DNA from: Porticoccus sp033791605
GTDB taxonomy: Bacteria > Pseudomonadota > Gammaproteobacteria > Pseudomonadales > Porticoccaceae
Assembly (NCBI GenBank): GCA_033791605.1
Contig: JASJGJ010000081.1
Location: 6,298-70,297, forward strand
Length of the DNA: 64,000 bases
Direction: 5' to 3'
Shown piece after piece: positions 17,183-25,542 of this stretch. The notes under the pieces are model-generated. The model saw only the letters and a list, made by a program, of their open reading frames with translations, did no database searches and was not told the DNA's origin. Within the stretch, counting starts at the first letter, position 1. Every line of letters begins with the position of its first letter. The position numbers and the translations under genes were made by a program.

Positions 17183-17872
17183 TTATATGCTCTTAATTTC
17201 TTGTTGTGTCAGGGGGCGGTAACAGCCAAATTCTAAGGCGGGATCCAGAGTGATCCCCCCAATTTTAAGGCGATGCAGCTGGGTTACATGGTTGCCTAAT
17301 GCGGTGAACATTCTTTTTACCTGATGATACTTTCCTTCGCTGATGGTGAGTAAGGCATGATGATCATCCAGTATTTTTAGGTCGGCAGGTAGGCATCGAC
17401 GTTTTTCTCCATCAAGCCAAATACCGTCATAAAACTTTTTGATTAGATCGGATGTCAGTGGTTCGGATACTTTGATGTCATAGGTTTTACGGCAATTGCT
17501 GCGTGGAGAGGTAATGCTATGGTTCCATTGCCCGTTGTCGGTAATGAGCACTAACCCCGTTGTATCAAGGTCCAGCCGGCCGGCAATTTGTAATTGCTCT
17601 GGTCGTGGCTCGTGGATTAAGTCGATAGCGGTAGTATGTTCGCTATCCTTAGTGGCGGAGACTACATTTTCGGGTTTGTTTAGCATGAAATAACGAGGGC
17701 CAGGTAGGGCAATAGGGGCATCATCAAGACAAACTTTTGCTGTTTCCAGAATGAGTGTTGCCGGATTTGTGGTGACCTCACCGTTCACCTTCACACGTTT
17801 TTCTTTAACAAGCTTCTTCACCTGGGTACGTGAGTAGTCAGAGGCATTGCTAATCAACTTGTCCAGCCGCAA
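17183..17872 (-). CDS. rsuA: 16S rRNA pseudouridine(516) synthase
   Basis: RsuA isomerises U516 of 16S rRNA to pseudouridine. The product has an N-terminal S4 RNA-binding domain (RLDKLISN... SRTQVKKLVKEKRVKVNGE) and a catalytic domain with GRLDLDTTGLVLIT, holding the catalytic aspartate, and KYHQVKRMFTALGNHV. I favour the TTG at 17872, which gives the family opening MRLDK and has GAGG nine bases upstream; ATG at 17887 and TTG at 17893 are alternative starts. It lies immediately upstream of rsmC on the same strand. The 127 bases between here and the HAD gene (17873-17999) show nothing else. Confidence 0.88.
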   Translation of the reverse strand: MRLDKLISNASDYSRTQVKKLVKEKRVKVNGEVTTNPATLILETAKVCLDDAPIALPGPRYFMLNKPENVVSATKDSEHTTAIDLIHEPRPEQLQIAGRLDLDTTGLVLITDNGQWNHSITSPRSNCRKTYDIKVSEPLTSDLIKKFYDGIWLDGEKRRCLPADLKILDDHHALLTISEGKYHQVKRMFTALGNHVTQLHRLKIGGITLDPALEFGCYRPLTQQEIKSI

Positions 17873-17999
17873 GGTATGTATCCTCATCCTCAATTATGTC
17901 GAAGCAATCAGTTTGCGGGATGTGTTGTGGCTAATCAATATTAAGCCAGTTAGGTTCATGAAATACTCTGGCCCAGTGTTGTGCTTGCTGGGTGCGGAA

Positions 18000-18656
18000 T
18001 TATTCCCGTAAGCTGATAATTTTCCAGCCACGTTGGTGTGCTTCTTCTCGCAGTAGGGGGCAGGGATCTACAGCCACGGGGTGATCAACAATCTCTAGTA
18101 GGGGTAAATCATTAATAGAGTCGCTGTAGAAGCTGCTGCCGGAAAGATTGCTTTCAGAGGACTTTAGCCAGTCATTGAGACGTGTGACTTTTCCTTCTTT
18201 GAAGCTGGGTATTCCCGATACATGTCCAGTAAATTGATCGTCTTGCTGTTCAAGCTCTGTGGCAATGAGGTGTTCCACACCCAATTTTTGGCAGATAGGC
18301 TCTACTACAAACCGATTAGTCGAGGTGATGACCATCAGTACATCTCCGTTGTCTCGGTGTTGCTGTAACAGAGATTCGGCTTTTGGGAGCCACAGGGGTT
18401 CGATGACTTCCGCCATAAATTGTTTGTGTAAGTCATTAAGTTCGGAATGCGACAGCTGTCCTAATGGCGCTAAGGAAAAAGATAGGTAGGCTGCCATATC
18501 AAGCTGGCCGTTTTGGTAATCACTATAAAATTGATCATTCATACGCTTGTAATACGCAGCATCTACAATTTTTTTGGTGGTTAAAAACTCCCCCCAGCCA
18601 TGGTCGCTATCACCGGCGATGAGTGTGTTGTCTAGGTCAAATAAGGCTAGGGGCAT
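18000..18656 (-). CDS. HAD-IB family phosphatase (SerB-like)
   Basis: Haloacid-dehalogenase phosphatases hydrolyse small phosphate esters through an aspartyl intermediate. The 218-residue product opens with the catalytic motif I DLDNTLIAGD (nucleophile D7), has motif II ITSTNRF (about 110-116) with a serine/threonine for phosphate binding, and motif III SDSINDLPLLE with a lysine region near KEGK. This matches the HAD-IB subfamily near SerB, often annotated as a histidinol-phosphatase-like or phosphoserine phosphatase-like enzyme; substrate unknown. The same gene stands divergent from rppH-ptsP in Pseudomonas, as here. ATG at 18656 begins the conserved fold. Confidence 0.87.
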   Translation of the reverse strand: MPLALFDLDNTLIAGDSDHGWGEFLTTKKIVDAAYYKRMNDQFYSDYQNGQLDMAAYLSFSLAPLGQLSHSELNDLHKQFMAEVIEPLWLPKAESLLQQHRDNGDVLMVITSTNRFVVEPICQKLGVEHLIATELEQQDDQFTGHVSGIPSFKEGKVTRLNDWLKSSESNLSGSSFYSDSINDLPLLEIVDHPVAVDPCPLLREEAHQRGWKIISLRE

Positions 18657-18791
18657 GGGGCTCTCGTAAACTTGTCTATCAGTGAAGGCGGCATAGCTTA
18701 ACGAGAGATAGGGCTGTTCTCAACACTATAATTCATGTAAGTTGTTCTATTCGTGTAAACAATGGCACCCCATAAATTAAGAGTATTAACA

Positions 18792-19310
18792 GTGGTCGAT
18801 AGAGAAGGGTTTCGCCCAAACGTGGGCATTGTAATCTCCGATGGTGCGGGTAGATTGCTTTGGAGTAAGCGTATTGGGCAAGATGCTTGGCAGTTCCCTC
18901 AGGGGGGTATCGATCCAGGTGAAAAGCTCGAATCTGCGCTCTACCGTGAACTCTATGAAGAAGTTGGGCTTGAATCCAGTGATGTGGAGGTTCTTGCCTG
19001 TACTCGTGGCTGGTTGCGTTATCACTTACCTAAGAATATGCAACGGAGGCATTCAAAGCCACTGTGTGTCGGTCAAAAACAAAAGTGGTTTATGTTGAAG
19101 CTGTTGAGTGACGAGAGTCGCATTTGCTTAAATCGTTGTCCAAAACCAGAATTTGATAAGTGGGCATGGGTTAATTATTGGTACCCTGTTAACCAGGTTA
19201 TTGAATTCAAAAGAGACGTATATCGTCGGGCGTTGAAAGAGTTGTCACCCCTGCAATGTGAGATGGAGCGCAAGCTGCAGCCTCTTGAGGAACATAAGGG
19301 TAATCGCTAG
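18792..19310 (+). CDS. rppH: RNA pyrophosphohydrolase
   Basis: RppH removes pyrophosphate from 5'-triphosphorylated mRNA, opening it to RNase E decay. The product has the family opening REGFRPNVGIV, the WQFPQGGID segment and the Nudix box GGIDPGEKLESALYRELYEE with its metal-binding glutamates. I favour GTG at 18792 (172 residues), which gives MVDREGFRPN as in relatives and has AAGAG upstream. An ATG at 18762 would add ten residues and lacks a ribosome binding site. Its stop codon abuts the ptsP start, so the two are translated from one mRNA, as in Pseudomonas. Confidence 0.93.
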   Translation: MVDREGFRPNVGIVISDGAGRLLWSKRIGQDAWQFPQGGIDPGEKLESALYRELYEEVGLESSDVEVLACTRGWLRYHLPKNMQRRHSKPLCVGQKQKWFMLKLLSDESRICLNRCPKPEFDKWAWVNYWYPVNQVIEFKRDVYRRALKELSPLQCEMERKLQPLEEHKGNR

Positions 19311-21590
19311 ATGCTGGAATCACTACGAACAATTGTCCAGGAGGTCAATGCTGCCAAGGACTTTAATGAAGTTCTCAGTCTGATTGTTCATCTTGTCAAA
19401 GAAACGATGGATACAGGAATGTGTTCCGTCTATCTCTATAGCCCTAAAGATGACAGCTATGTTCTTATGGCAACTGATGGCTTAAATCCTGATGCTGTGG
19501 GCAAGGTTCATTTATCTAGCAAAGAAGGTCTTGTGGGTTTGGTGGCTTCTCGTGCAGAACCTATCAATCTTGAAGTGGCTGAAGCACACCCCAATTTTTC
19601 TTTTGTTCCTGAATCAGGCGAACAACAATTTCGATCATTTTTAGGCGCACCCATTATTCATCAACGTAAGGTGCTGGGTGTTCTTGTTGTACAGGAGCAA
19701 GAACAGCGTCGTTTTGATGAAAGTGAAGAGTCCTTTCTTGTCACTGTGTCGGCCCAGCTAGCAGGTGTACTTGCCCACGCTGATGCGACAGGCGAGTTGA
19801 ACCGGTTGATTTACCCCAAAGATGCGCCGATCTATGAGCGTATTTACCTTGGTGTGGCAAGTGCGCCAGGTGTTGCAATTGGTCCAGTTGTGGTGGTATC
19901 TCCGCCGGCGGATTTAAAAGCTGTTCCGATGCGTACAGCAAAAAATGTCGAAGAAGAGCTTCAGCTGTTTCGGCAGGCGATGGAGAAAACCAAACAAGAC
20001 TTTCGTGCGCTGGATGACAGCATGGTGGGCAAGCTCAGCGATGAAGAGCGGGCACTCTTCGATGTCTATGTTCGAATGCTGGACGATCATGCACTGGGTG
20101 GTGAAGTGACCAGCCTGATTGAGGAAGGTATCTGTGCCCAAAGTGCGTGGGCTCAAGTTGTTTTACGCCATATTCGTATGTTTCGAAGTATGAAGGATTC
20201 TTACTTGCGTGAGAGGGCGTCTGATGTGGAAGATCTGGGCCATCGCGTTCTAGGTTACCTTCAGCAATCAGACGCCAAGCGGACATCCTTTCCCGATAAT
20301 ATGGTAATGGTGGGAGAGGAGCTGTCTGCGGCATCTTTTGCTGATGTACCCTTGGAGAAAGTTGCTGCAATAGTCTCTGTTAAGGGTTCTCGTAACTCCC
20401 ATATGGCCATTCTTGGGCGTGCCATTGGTATCCCCACGGTGATGGGTGCGGTCGATTTGCCCTGGAATGGTTTGGACGGACAGGAGGTCGTTGTCGATGG
20501 CCATAATGGGCAAATTATTGTTTGTCCTGGCGATGAGCTGCGCGAAGCTTATACGGATCAAATTTATGAAGAGAAGTTGCTGGCAGTTGACCTTGAAAAG
20601 TTAACGGATGAGCCTTGTGTTACTTCTGATGACCATAAAATATCTTTATGGGTTAATACCGGGTTGCGAATTGATGCCATGCTGTCCCTCGATCGGGGCG
20701 CTGAAGGTGTGGGGCTGTATCGAACTGAAATTCCTTTCCTGATGTTAGACCGTTTTCCTTCTGAGGAAGAGCAGCGTAAGGCTTATCGGGAACAGCTGGA
20801 AATGTTTGCGCCGCGTACGGTGACCATGCGAACGCTGGATATCGGTGGCGATAAGGATTTACCTTATTTTCCCATTGAGGAAGAAAACCCATTTCTTGGT
20901 TGGCGTGGTATTCGAATTTGTCTCGATCACCCAGAGATCTTTTTAGTACAACTTAGGGCAATGATGAAGGCCAGTGTGGGATTAAATAATCTTAGCATTC
21001 TGTTACCCATGATTTCTAATATCCCGGAGTTGGAGAGTGCGCTGGCTTTAATTTATCAGGTATACGATGAGCTCACTGAGGAAGAGGGTTACGAGATAGA
21101 AATGCCCAATGTCGGTGCTATGATAGAGGTGCCTGCGGCAGTGTATCAAATCCGCGAAATTGCCCGAAGAGTAGATTTCCTTTCTGTGGGTACTAATGAC
21201 CTGACCCAATACCTTTTGGCGGTTGATCGTAATAACCCCAGGGTTGCAAATTTGTATCATTCTTGTCACCCCAGTGTGCTGCGTGCACTGTGGTCCATTG
21301 TCGAGGGTGCTAAAGGTGAAGATACGCCTCTCAGTGTGTGTGGAGAGATGGCAGGGGATCCTGTCGGCGCGGTATTATTAATTGCGCTGGGTTTCCGAGT
21401 GTTATCAATGAGTGCTACCAATCTGTTGAAAGTGAAAGCTATTCTTCGGCAAGTTAGCATGAAGGAAGCAGAGCAGTTACTTGAAGAAGTGATGGTGATG
21501 CCTGATGCACAGGCTGTCTTGACGCATATGGAAAAAGCATTGAAAAAACCGGGAGTTTCGGGGCTTTTCAGCCGCAGGGATTTACATTAA
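19311..21590 (+). CDS. ptsP: Phosphoenolpyruvate-protein phosphotransferase PtsP (EI-Ntr)
   Basis: PtsP transfers phosphate from phosphoenolpyruvate to NPr (PtsO) in the nitrogen phosphotransferase system, a regulatory relay. The 759 residues contain an N-terminal GAF domain (about 1-160), then the enzyme I fold with the phosphorylated histidine in GSRNSHMAILGRAIGIP (about residue 362), and the PEP-binding barrel with LGWRGIRICLDHPEIF, SVGTNDLTQYLLAVDRNN and the catalytic cysteine in CGEMAGD. The ATG is immediately after the rppH stop. Conserved GAF plus EI order distinguishes it from sugar-PTS enzyme I. It converges on the TANGO2-like gene. Confidence 0.96.
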   Translation: MLESLRTIVQEVNAAKDFNEVLSLIVHLVKETMDTGMCSVYLYSPKDDSYVLMATDGLNPDAVGKVHLSSKEGLVGLVASRAEPINLEVAEAHPNFSFVPESGEQQFRSFLGAPIIHQRKVLGVLVVQEQEQRRFDESEESFLVTVSAQLAGVLAHADATGELNRLIYPKDAPIYERIYLGVASAPGVAIGPVVVVSPPADLKAVPMRTAKNVEEELQLFRQAMEKTKQDFRALDDSMVGKLSDEERALFDVYVRMLDDHALGGEVTSLIEEGICAQSAWAQVVLRHIRMFRSMKDSYLRERASDVEDLGHRVLGYLQQSDAKRTSFPDNMVMVGEELSAASFADVPLEKVAAIVSVKGSRNSHMAILGRAIGIPTVMGAVDLPWNGLDGQEVVVDGHNGQIIVCPGDELREAYTDQIYEEKLLAVDLEKLTDEPCVTSDDHKISLWVNTGLRIDAMLSLDRGAEGVGLYRTEIPFLMLDRFPSEEEQRKAYREQLEMFAPRTVTMRTLDIGGDKDLPYFPIEEENPFLGWRGIRICLDHPEIFLVQLRAMMKASVGLNNLSILLPMISNIPELESALALIYQVYDELTEEEGYEIEMPNVGAMIEVPAAVYQIREIARRVDFLSVGTNDLTQYLLAVDRNNPRVANLYHSCHPSVLRALWSIVEGAKGEDTPLSVCGEMAGDPVGAVLLIALGFRVLSMSATNLLKVKAILRQVSMKEAEQLLEEVMVMPDAQAVLTHMEKALKKPGVSGLFSRRDLH

Positions 21591-21606
21591 GCCTTGTTGC
21601 TACAAC

Positions 21607-22359
21607 CTAGATAGAAAAGCTTTTTTGGCCCACTACAGAACCGTTATCCTGATAGCTTTGCTCCACCAACATAGTCTTCCCTTTGTTATCCTTTAAGACC
21701 ACAGTTGAACAGCGTGTTCCGTAGTCTGGTGAGACAATAAAGGGTGGTGAGAGCATTCTTTCTAGTTCGAGGCCAACGCCAGTGTTGGGTAAATACTCAT
21801 CGGGAAAGGGCTGGCGGCGTTGCAGGCAATGCAGGATCTCGTCAATATTGATGATGTTTGTTTTAAGTAGAGGCGCTAATTTTTCTTTTACATACATAGC
21901 TTTTGGCCATGGGCTGTCCAGTAGATGGTTGCTCAGAGAATAAAGGCCGGGAGCCAGCGATTTTATGCCTGGATGTCGATTGGAGCAGTAGGTGAGCTGG
22001 TTGGTTTCGCCTAGAAGTAAATTGAAGCCGTTGTATTGGTCGCCAGTATCGAGACTTTGTTGGGCATACCGGTGAGCACTCATGTCACTATTAAGAAAGC
22101 CCGTGGTTAAGTCACCGCGGGAGAGATGAGCCTTTTCCTGAAGGCCCTCACGATAATTGGTGACAGCGGCAAACTTTCCTTCCGGTGTAATCCCTAACCA
22201 AGTGCCGCCTGCCAAGAGGTCACGGCCTGCTAGTATCCTGCTTGGCGGAGTCCAGATGTGCGCTGTTTCAGTTGGCCTCCGGTAATATTCATCACGGTTA
22301 GCGGCCACAATAAGCGGATATTCGGGATGGCATTGCCAGGCAAACACAATTAAACACAT
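21607..22359 (-). CDS. NRDE (TANGO2-like) family protein
   Basis: This 250-residue protein has the defining opening MCLIVFAWQCHPEYPLIVAANRDEYYRRPT, with Cys2 at the expected N-terminal nucleophile position and the NRDE motif at about residues 21-24, plus DLLAGGTWLGI and GLYSLSNHLLDSPWPK. Bacterial members have no firmly known function; eukaryotic TANGO2 is linked to haem and lipid handling. A cysteine at position 2 after methionine removal would fit an Ntn-hydrolase-like fold, which is inference. It converges on ptsP with 16 bases between, and is divergent from lgt. Confidence 0.87.
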   Translation of the reverse strand: MCLIVFAWQCHPEYPLIVAANRDEYYRRPTETAHIWTPPSRILAGRDLLAGGTWLGITPEGKFAAVTNYREGLQEKAHLSRGDLTTGFLNSDMSAHRYAQQSLDTGDQYNGFNLLLGETNQLTYCSNRHPGIKSLAPGLYSLSNHLLDSPWPKAMYVKEKLAPLLKTNIINIDEILHCLQRRQPFPDEYLPNTGVGLELERMLSPPFIVSPDYGTRCSTVVLKDNKGKTMLVEQSYQDNGSVVGQKSFSI

Positions 22360-22427
22360 GGCTGTATTTTACCGGAGAATGGGAACAGGATATGATTCCT
22401 GCTCCTTTTTTTAATCAAAGTTATCCC

Positions 22428-23279
22428 ATGCTGAGTTATCCCGATATCGACCCCATTGCATTTTCCCTTGGGCCATTAAAAGTGCACTGGTATGGACTCA
22501 TGTATCTGCTGGGGTTTGTCGCCGCCTGGCAGTTGGCGTTGCGGCGTAGTAAGCGCCCCTGGTCGCCATTACGTAAAAACCAGATAGAGGACCTTATTGT
22601 TTATAGTGCCTTTGGGGTGATTTTTGGTGGACGTTTTGGGTATGTAGTTTTTTATAATTTTGAAAGATGGTTTTCTGATCCACTCTGGTTGTTCCGCATC
22701 TGGGAAGGTGGTATGTCCTTTCACGGTGGCTTGTTAGGTGTTTTAGTGGCACTTTTGATCTATGGCCGCAAAATAAATCAGCCATTTTTGGCCTTGGGAG
22801 ATTTTGTCGCGCCCATGGTGCCTATTGGTTTAGGTTTGGGGCGATTAGGTAATTTTATTGGTCAGGAACTGTGGGGTCGCCCCACCGATGCATGGGTAGG
22901 CATGGTCTTTCCAAATGATCCACAACAATTGGCAAGACATCCCTCGCAGCTGTACGAATTTTTACTGGAAGGCATTGTCCTGTACGTGTTGTTGATTCTT
23001 TGTTCGAGAAAGCCTAGGCCCAGGGGGTTTATCAGTGGACTATTCCTGGCGCTCTATGGCTGCTTTCGGTTTATCGTCGAATACTTCAGAGAGCCCGATA
23101 GCCACATTGGATTTGACCTGTTTGAATGGATGACTCGGGGCCAGCTGCTGTGTTTGCCAATGGTCGCCATTGGTGCCGTATTAATTTTATGGGGTTGTTT
23201 TGGCCCACGCCCCGAAATGACTGTGGCGAACGTCGCCAATAAAGCTACAAACAAACCCAATGCTAAAGAAGTGAAGTAA
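22428..23279 (+). CDS. lgt: Prolipoprotein diacylglyceryl transferase
   Basis: Lgt attaches diacylglycerol from phosphatidylglycerol to the lipobox cysteine of prolipoproteins in the inner membrane. The product has about seven membrane helices and family motifs: HWYGLMYLLGF, GGRFGYVVFY, SFHGGLLG and the signature GRLGNFIGQELWGRPT. I favour ATG at 22428, giving MLSYPDIDPIAF as in relatives. An upstream ATG at 22392, with GGGAA six bases before it, would add twelve residues and is a real alternative. It is followed after one base by thyA, and lgt-thyA-folA is a common gammaproteobacterial order. Confidence 0.95.
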   Translation: MLSYPDIDPIAFSLGPLKVHWYGLMYLLGFVAAWQLALRRSKRPWSPLRKNQIEDLIVYSAFGVIFGGRFGYVVFYNFERWFSDPLWLFRIWEGGMSFHGGLLGVLVALLIYGRKINQPFLALGDFVAPMVPIGLGLGRLGNFIGQELWGRPTDAWVGMVFPNDPQQLARHPSQLYEFLLEGIVLYVLLILCSRKPRPRGFISGLFLALYGCFRFIVEYFREPDSHIGFDLFEWMTRGQLLCLPMVAIGAVLILWGCFGPRPEMTVANVANKATNKPNAKEVK

Positions 23280-23280
23280 C

Positions 23281-24186
23281 ATGAAACAATACCTCGATTT
23301 AATGCGGTATATTCGAGACACCGGTGTGCGTAAAGAAGATAGAACCGGTACGGGAACCCTCAGTATTTTTGGCCACCAAATGCGTTTTGACCTCAGTGAA
23401 GGTTTTCCGTTGGTGACTACAAAAAAAGTACATTTGAAGTCAATTATTCACGAGTTGTTATGGTTTATTCAGGGTGACACCAATATTCGTTACCTAGTCC
23501 AAAATGGTGTCAATATCTGGAACGACTGGCCTTTTCAAAGCTATTTGAGAGAGACGGGGCAGGATCAGGATTTTCCTATGTATACCCCTGAGTGGCGTGA
23601 GCAAATGAAGCTGTTTGTGGGGCGGGTAAAAACCGATGAATCGTTTGCTGCGCAATACGGTGAGCTTGGACCCGTCTACGGCCACCAGTGGCGAAATTTC
23701 GAAGGTGTCGACCAGCTGAGTCAGCTGGTGACGGATATTCAGAATAATCCGGATTCGCGCCGCTTAATTGTCTCAGCATGGAACCCCAAAGACATCCCTG
23801 TCATGGCAAAATCAGGGTTACCACCCTGCCACACCTTGTTCCAGTTTTATGTCAGTGAGGGGCGTTTATCCTGCCAGCTGTATCAACGCAGCGCAGATGT
23901 ACTTTTAGGTGTGCCTTTTAATATCGCCTCCTACGCGTTGCTGACATTGATGATTGCTCAGGTGTCAGGTTTAGAACCGGGCGATTTTGTTCATACCTTT
24001 GGTGATGCTCATCTTTATTCAAATCACCTTGAGCAAGTCGAAGAGCAGCTCAGCCGTGAGCCACATGCGCTTCCCGTGATGGCGATTAATCCATCAGTAA
24101 CCGACTTGTTTAGTTTTCAATACGATGATTTTGAATTAAAAGGTTATGAGCCACATCCACCCATCTCTGCACCAGTGGCTGTTTAA
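23281..24186 (+). CDS. thyA: Thymidylate synthase
   Basis: ThyA methylates dUMP to dTMP with methylene-tetrahydrofolate, yielding dihydrofolate that FolA recycles. The 301 residues contain GTGTLSIFGHQMRF, the catalytic cysteine in SGLPPCHTLFQFYV, the QRSADVLLGVPFNIASYALL motif, and FTHTFGDAH-like HTFGDAHLYSNH. An insertion of about 37 residues around LRETGQDQDFPMYTPEW, relative to the 264-residue E. coli enzyme, is the long form seen in many other bacteria. Its stop codon overlaps the folA start by one base, so the two are translationally coupled. Confidence 0.97.
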   Translation: MKQYLDLMRYIRDTGVRKEDRTGTGTLSIFGHQMRFDLSEGFPLVTTKKVHLKSIIHELLWFIQGDTNIRYLVQNGVNIWNDWPFQSYLRETGQDQDFPMYTPEWREQMKLFVGRVKTDESFAAQYGELGPVYGHQWRNFEGVDQLSQLVTDIQNNPDSRRLIVSAWNPKDIPVMAKSGLPPCHTLFQFYVSEGRLSCQLYQRSADVLLGVPFNIASYALLTLMIAQVSGLEPGDFVHTFGDAHLYSNHLEQVEEQLSREPHALPVMAINPSVTDLFSFQYDDFELKGYEPHPPISAPVAV

Positions 24187-24707
24187 TGAAGGCGAATGTA
24201 AAACTGGCATTAATTGTGGCGATGGCTAACAACCGTACCATAGGCCGAAATAATGAGTTGCCTTGGCGTTTATCCGAAGATATGAAATATTTTAAATCCA
24301 TGACCATGGGTAAACCCATTGTCATGGGCAGAAAAACCTTTGACTCCATCGGCAAACCGTTACCCGGTCGTTTAAATATCGTGATTACCCGCAATCCAGA
24401 ATGGCAGCACTCGGGCGTAGAAACGGCGTTGTCTTTGCAGCAAGCAGTAGCTATTGCAGAAGCCGCCGATGATCAAGTGCAGGAGGTTATGGTGATTGGT
24501 GGCGAAGAGATTTATCGAGTAGCCATTGAGTTGGCTGACCGTCTGTATATTACTCGAGTTCAGGCGCAGGTTGAGGGCGATGCCTTTTTTCCTGAATATG
24601 ATGAAGCGGGTTGGCACGAAGTCAGTCGACAAGCCCCCAAAGCACAGGGTGATCCCCCCTATTTCTTTCAGGTGATGGAAAGAACATTGTCTGACGATGA
24701 ACATTAA
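24186..24707 (+). CDS. folA: Dihydrofolate reductase
   Basis: FolA reduces dihydrofolate to tetrahydrofolate with NADPH, regenerating the cofactor consumed by ThyA. The 173-residue product shows the canonical segments LIVAMANNRTIGRNNELPWRLSEDM (with the active-site acid in the P-W-x-L-x-x-D pattern), MGKPIVMGRKTFDSIGKPLPGR and VMVIGGEEIYR. The ATG overlaps the thyA stop codon (TAATG arrangement). The TonB-system genes follow directly on the same strand, so the folate genes and that cluster may share a transcript. Confidence 0.96.
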   Translation: MKANVKLALIVAMANNRTIGRNNELPWRLSEDMKYFKSMTMGKPIVMGRKTFDSIGKPLPGRLNIVITRNPEWQHSGVETALSLQQAVAIAEAADDQVQEVMVIGGEEIYRVAIELADRLYITRVQAQVEGDAFFPEYDEAGWHEVSRQAPKAQGDPPYFFQVMERTLSDDEH

Positions 24708-24726
24708 AGGAAAGATAGCCGCAAAA

Positions 24727-25542
24727 ATGAAAAATGATCGATGGAATGCCCCAACTTTTTTGACCCCTCTGTTTTCAATACTGGTCGGTGCCTTTGCTAG
24801 TGTTAGCATGAGTCTTAATACTCATGCCGCAGATGTGGATGCTGCGTTAAAGGCAAGTGCCGATAAAACCCATGCAGCGAAAATTTCTCAGCAACGCGTT
24901 GATGGCATAGCTGATCAAACTACCGATTTATTTCAAACCTTTAAGCAGGTGAATAAACAGGTTGAAGGTCTGCGGGTTTATAACGCCCAGCTAGAAGCTC
25001 AAATTGCTCATCAGCAACAAACCATGGCAGACCTTGAGTCGTCCATTGAAAATGCCGCCGTTATGGAGCGACAAATTGCACCGCTCACCTTCAAAATGGT
25101 CGACAGTTTGGAACAATTTGTCAGTCTGGATCTTCCCTTTCTGTTGGATGAGCGTCGACAGCGCGTAGCGCGCTTGCGTGACAATTTAAGCCGCGCAGAT
25201 ATGAGCGCAGCTGAAAAATTCCGGCAAGTTCTGGAAGCTTACAAAATTGAAAGTGAATACGGTACGCGTATTGATAGTTATACCGGTATTGTTAACGTCG
25301 ATGACCAAGAGCGGGAGGTCAAAATACTCCGTATTGGCCGTATCGCTTTGTTGTATCAAACGGCGGACCAGCAAACGACCGGCATTTGGGATCAAAAGCA
25401 AAAACAATGGCAAAAATTGGACGATCGCCATGTCCATCGCGCCGTAACAAAAGGCATACGTATGGCCAAAAAACAGGTGGCAGTTGATATGCTCACATTG
25501 CCTGTATCTGCACCGGAGAAAGCTCTGGAGACGATACAATGA
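24727..25542 (+). CDS. DUF3450 periplasmic coiled-coil protein of the TonB2/TtpC system
   Basis: The product (271 residues) has a signal peptide (MKNDRW... THAADVDA), a long coiled coil (about 20-125, rich in Gln, Glu and Ala) and a C-terminal domain with GTRIDSYTGIVNVDDQEREVKILRIGR and ALLYQT. This matches the DUF3450 family, whose genes usually precede ttpC-exbB-exbD-tonB. Function is unproven; a periplasmic partner of TtpC is inferred. I chose ATG at 24727, which starts the signal peptide after AAAGGAAAG; an ATG at 24697 would overlap folA by 11 bases. Its end overlaps the next gene by four bases. Confidence 0.85.
   Translation: MKNDRWNAPTFLTPLFSILVGAFASVSMSLNTHAADVDAALKASADKTHAAKISQQRVDGIADQTTDLFQTFKQVNKQVEGLRVYNAQLEAQIAHQQQTMADLESSIENAAVMERQIAPLTFKMVDSLEQFVSLDLPFLLDERRQRVARLRDNLSRADMSAAEKFRQVLEAYKIESEYGTRIDSYTGIVNVDDQEREVKILRIGRIALLYQTADQQTTGIWDQKQKQWQKLDDRHVHRAVTKGIRMAKKQVAVDMLTLPVSAPEKALETIQ

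Noticed and set aside
17213..17223. GGCGGTAAC resembling the ops element of LPS operons
   Set aside because: It lies inside rsuA, far from the LPS operon, and is not in a leader.
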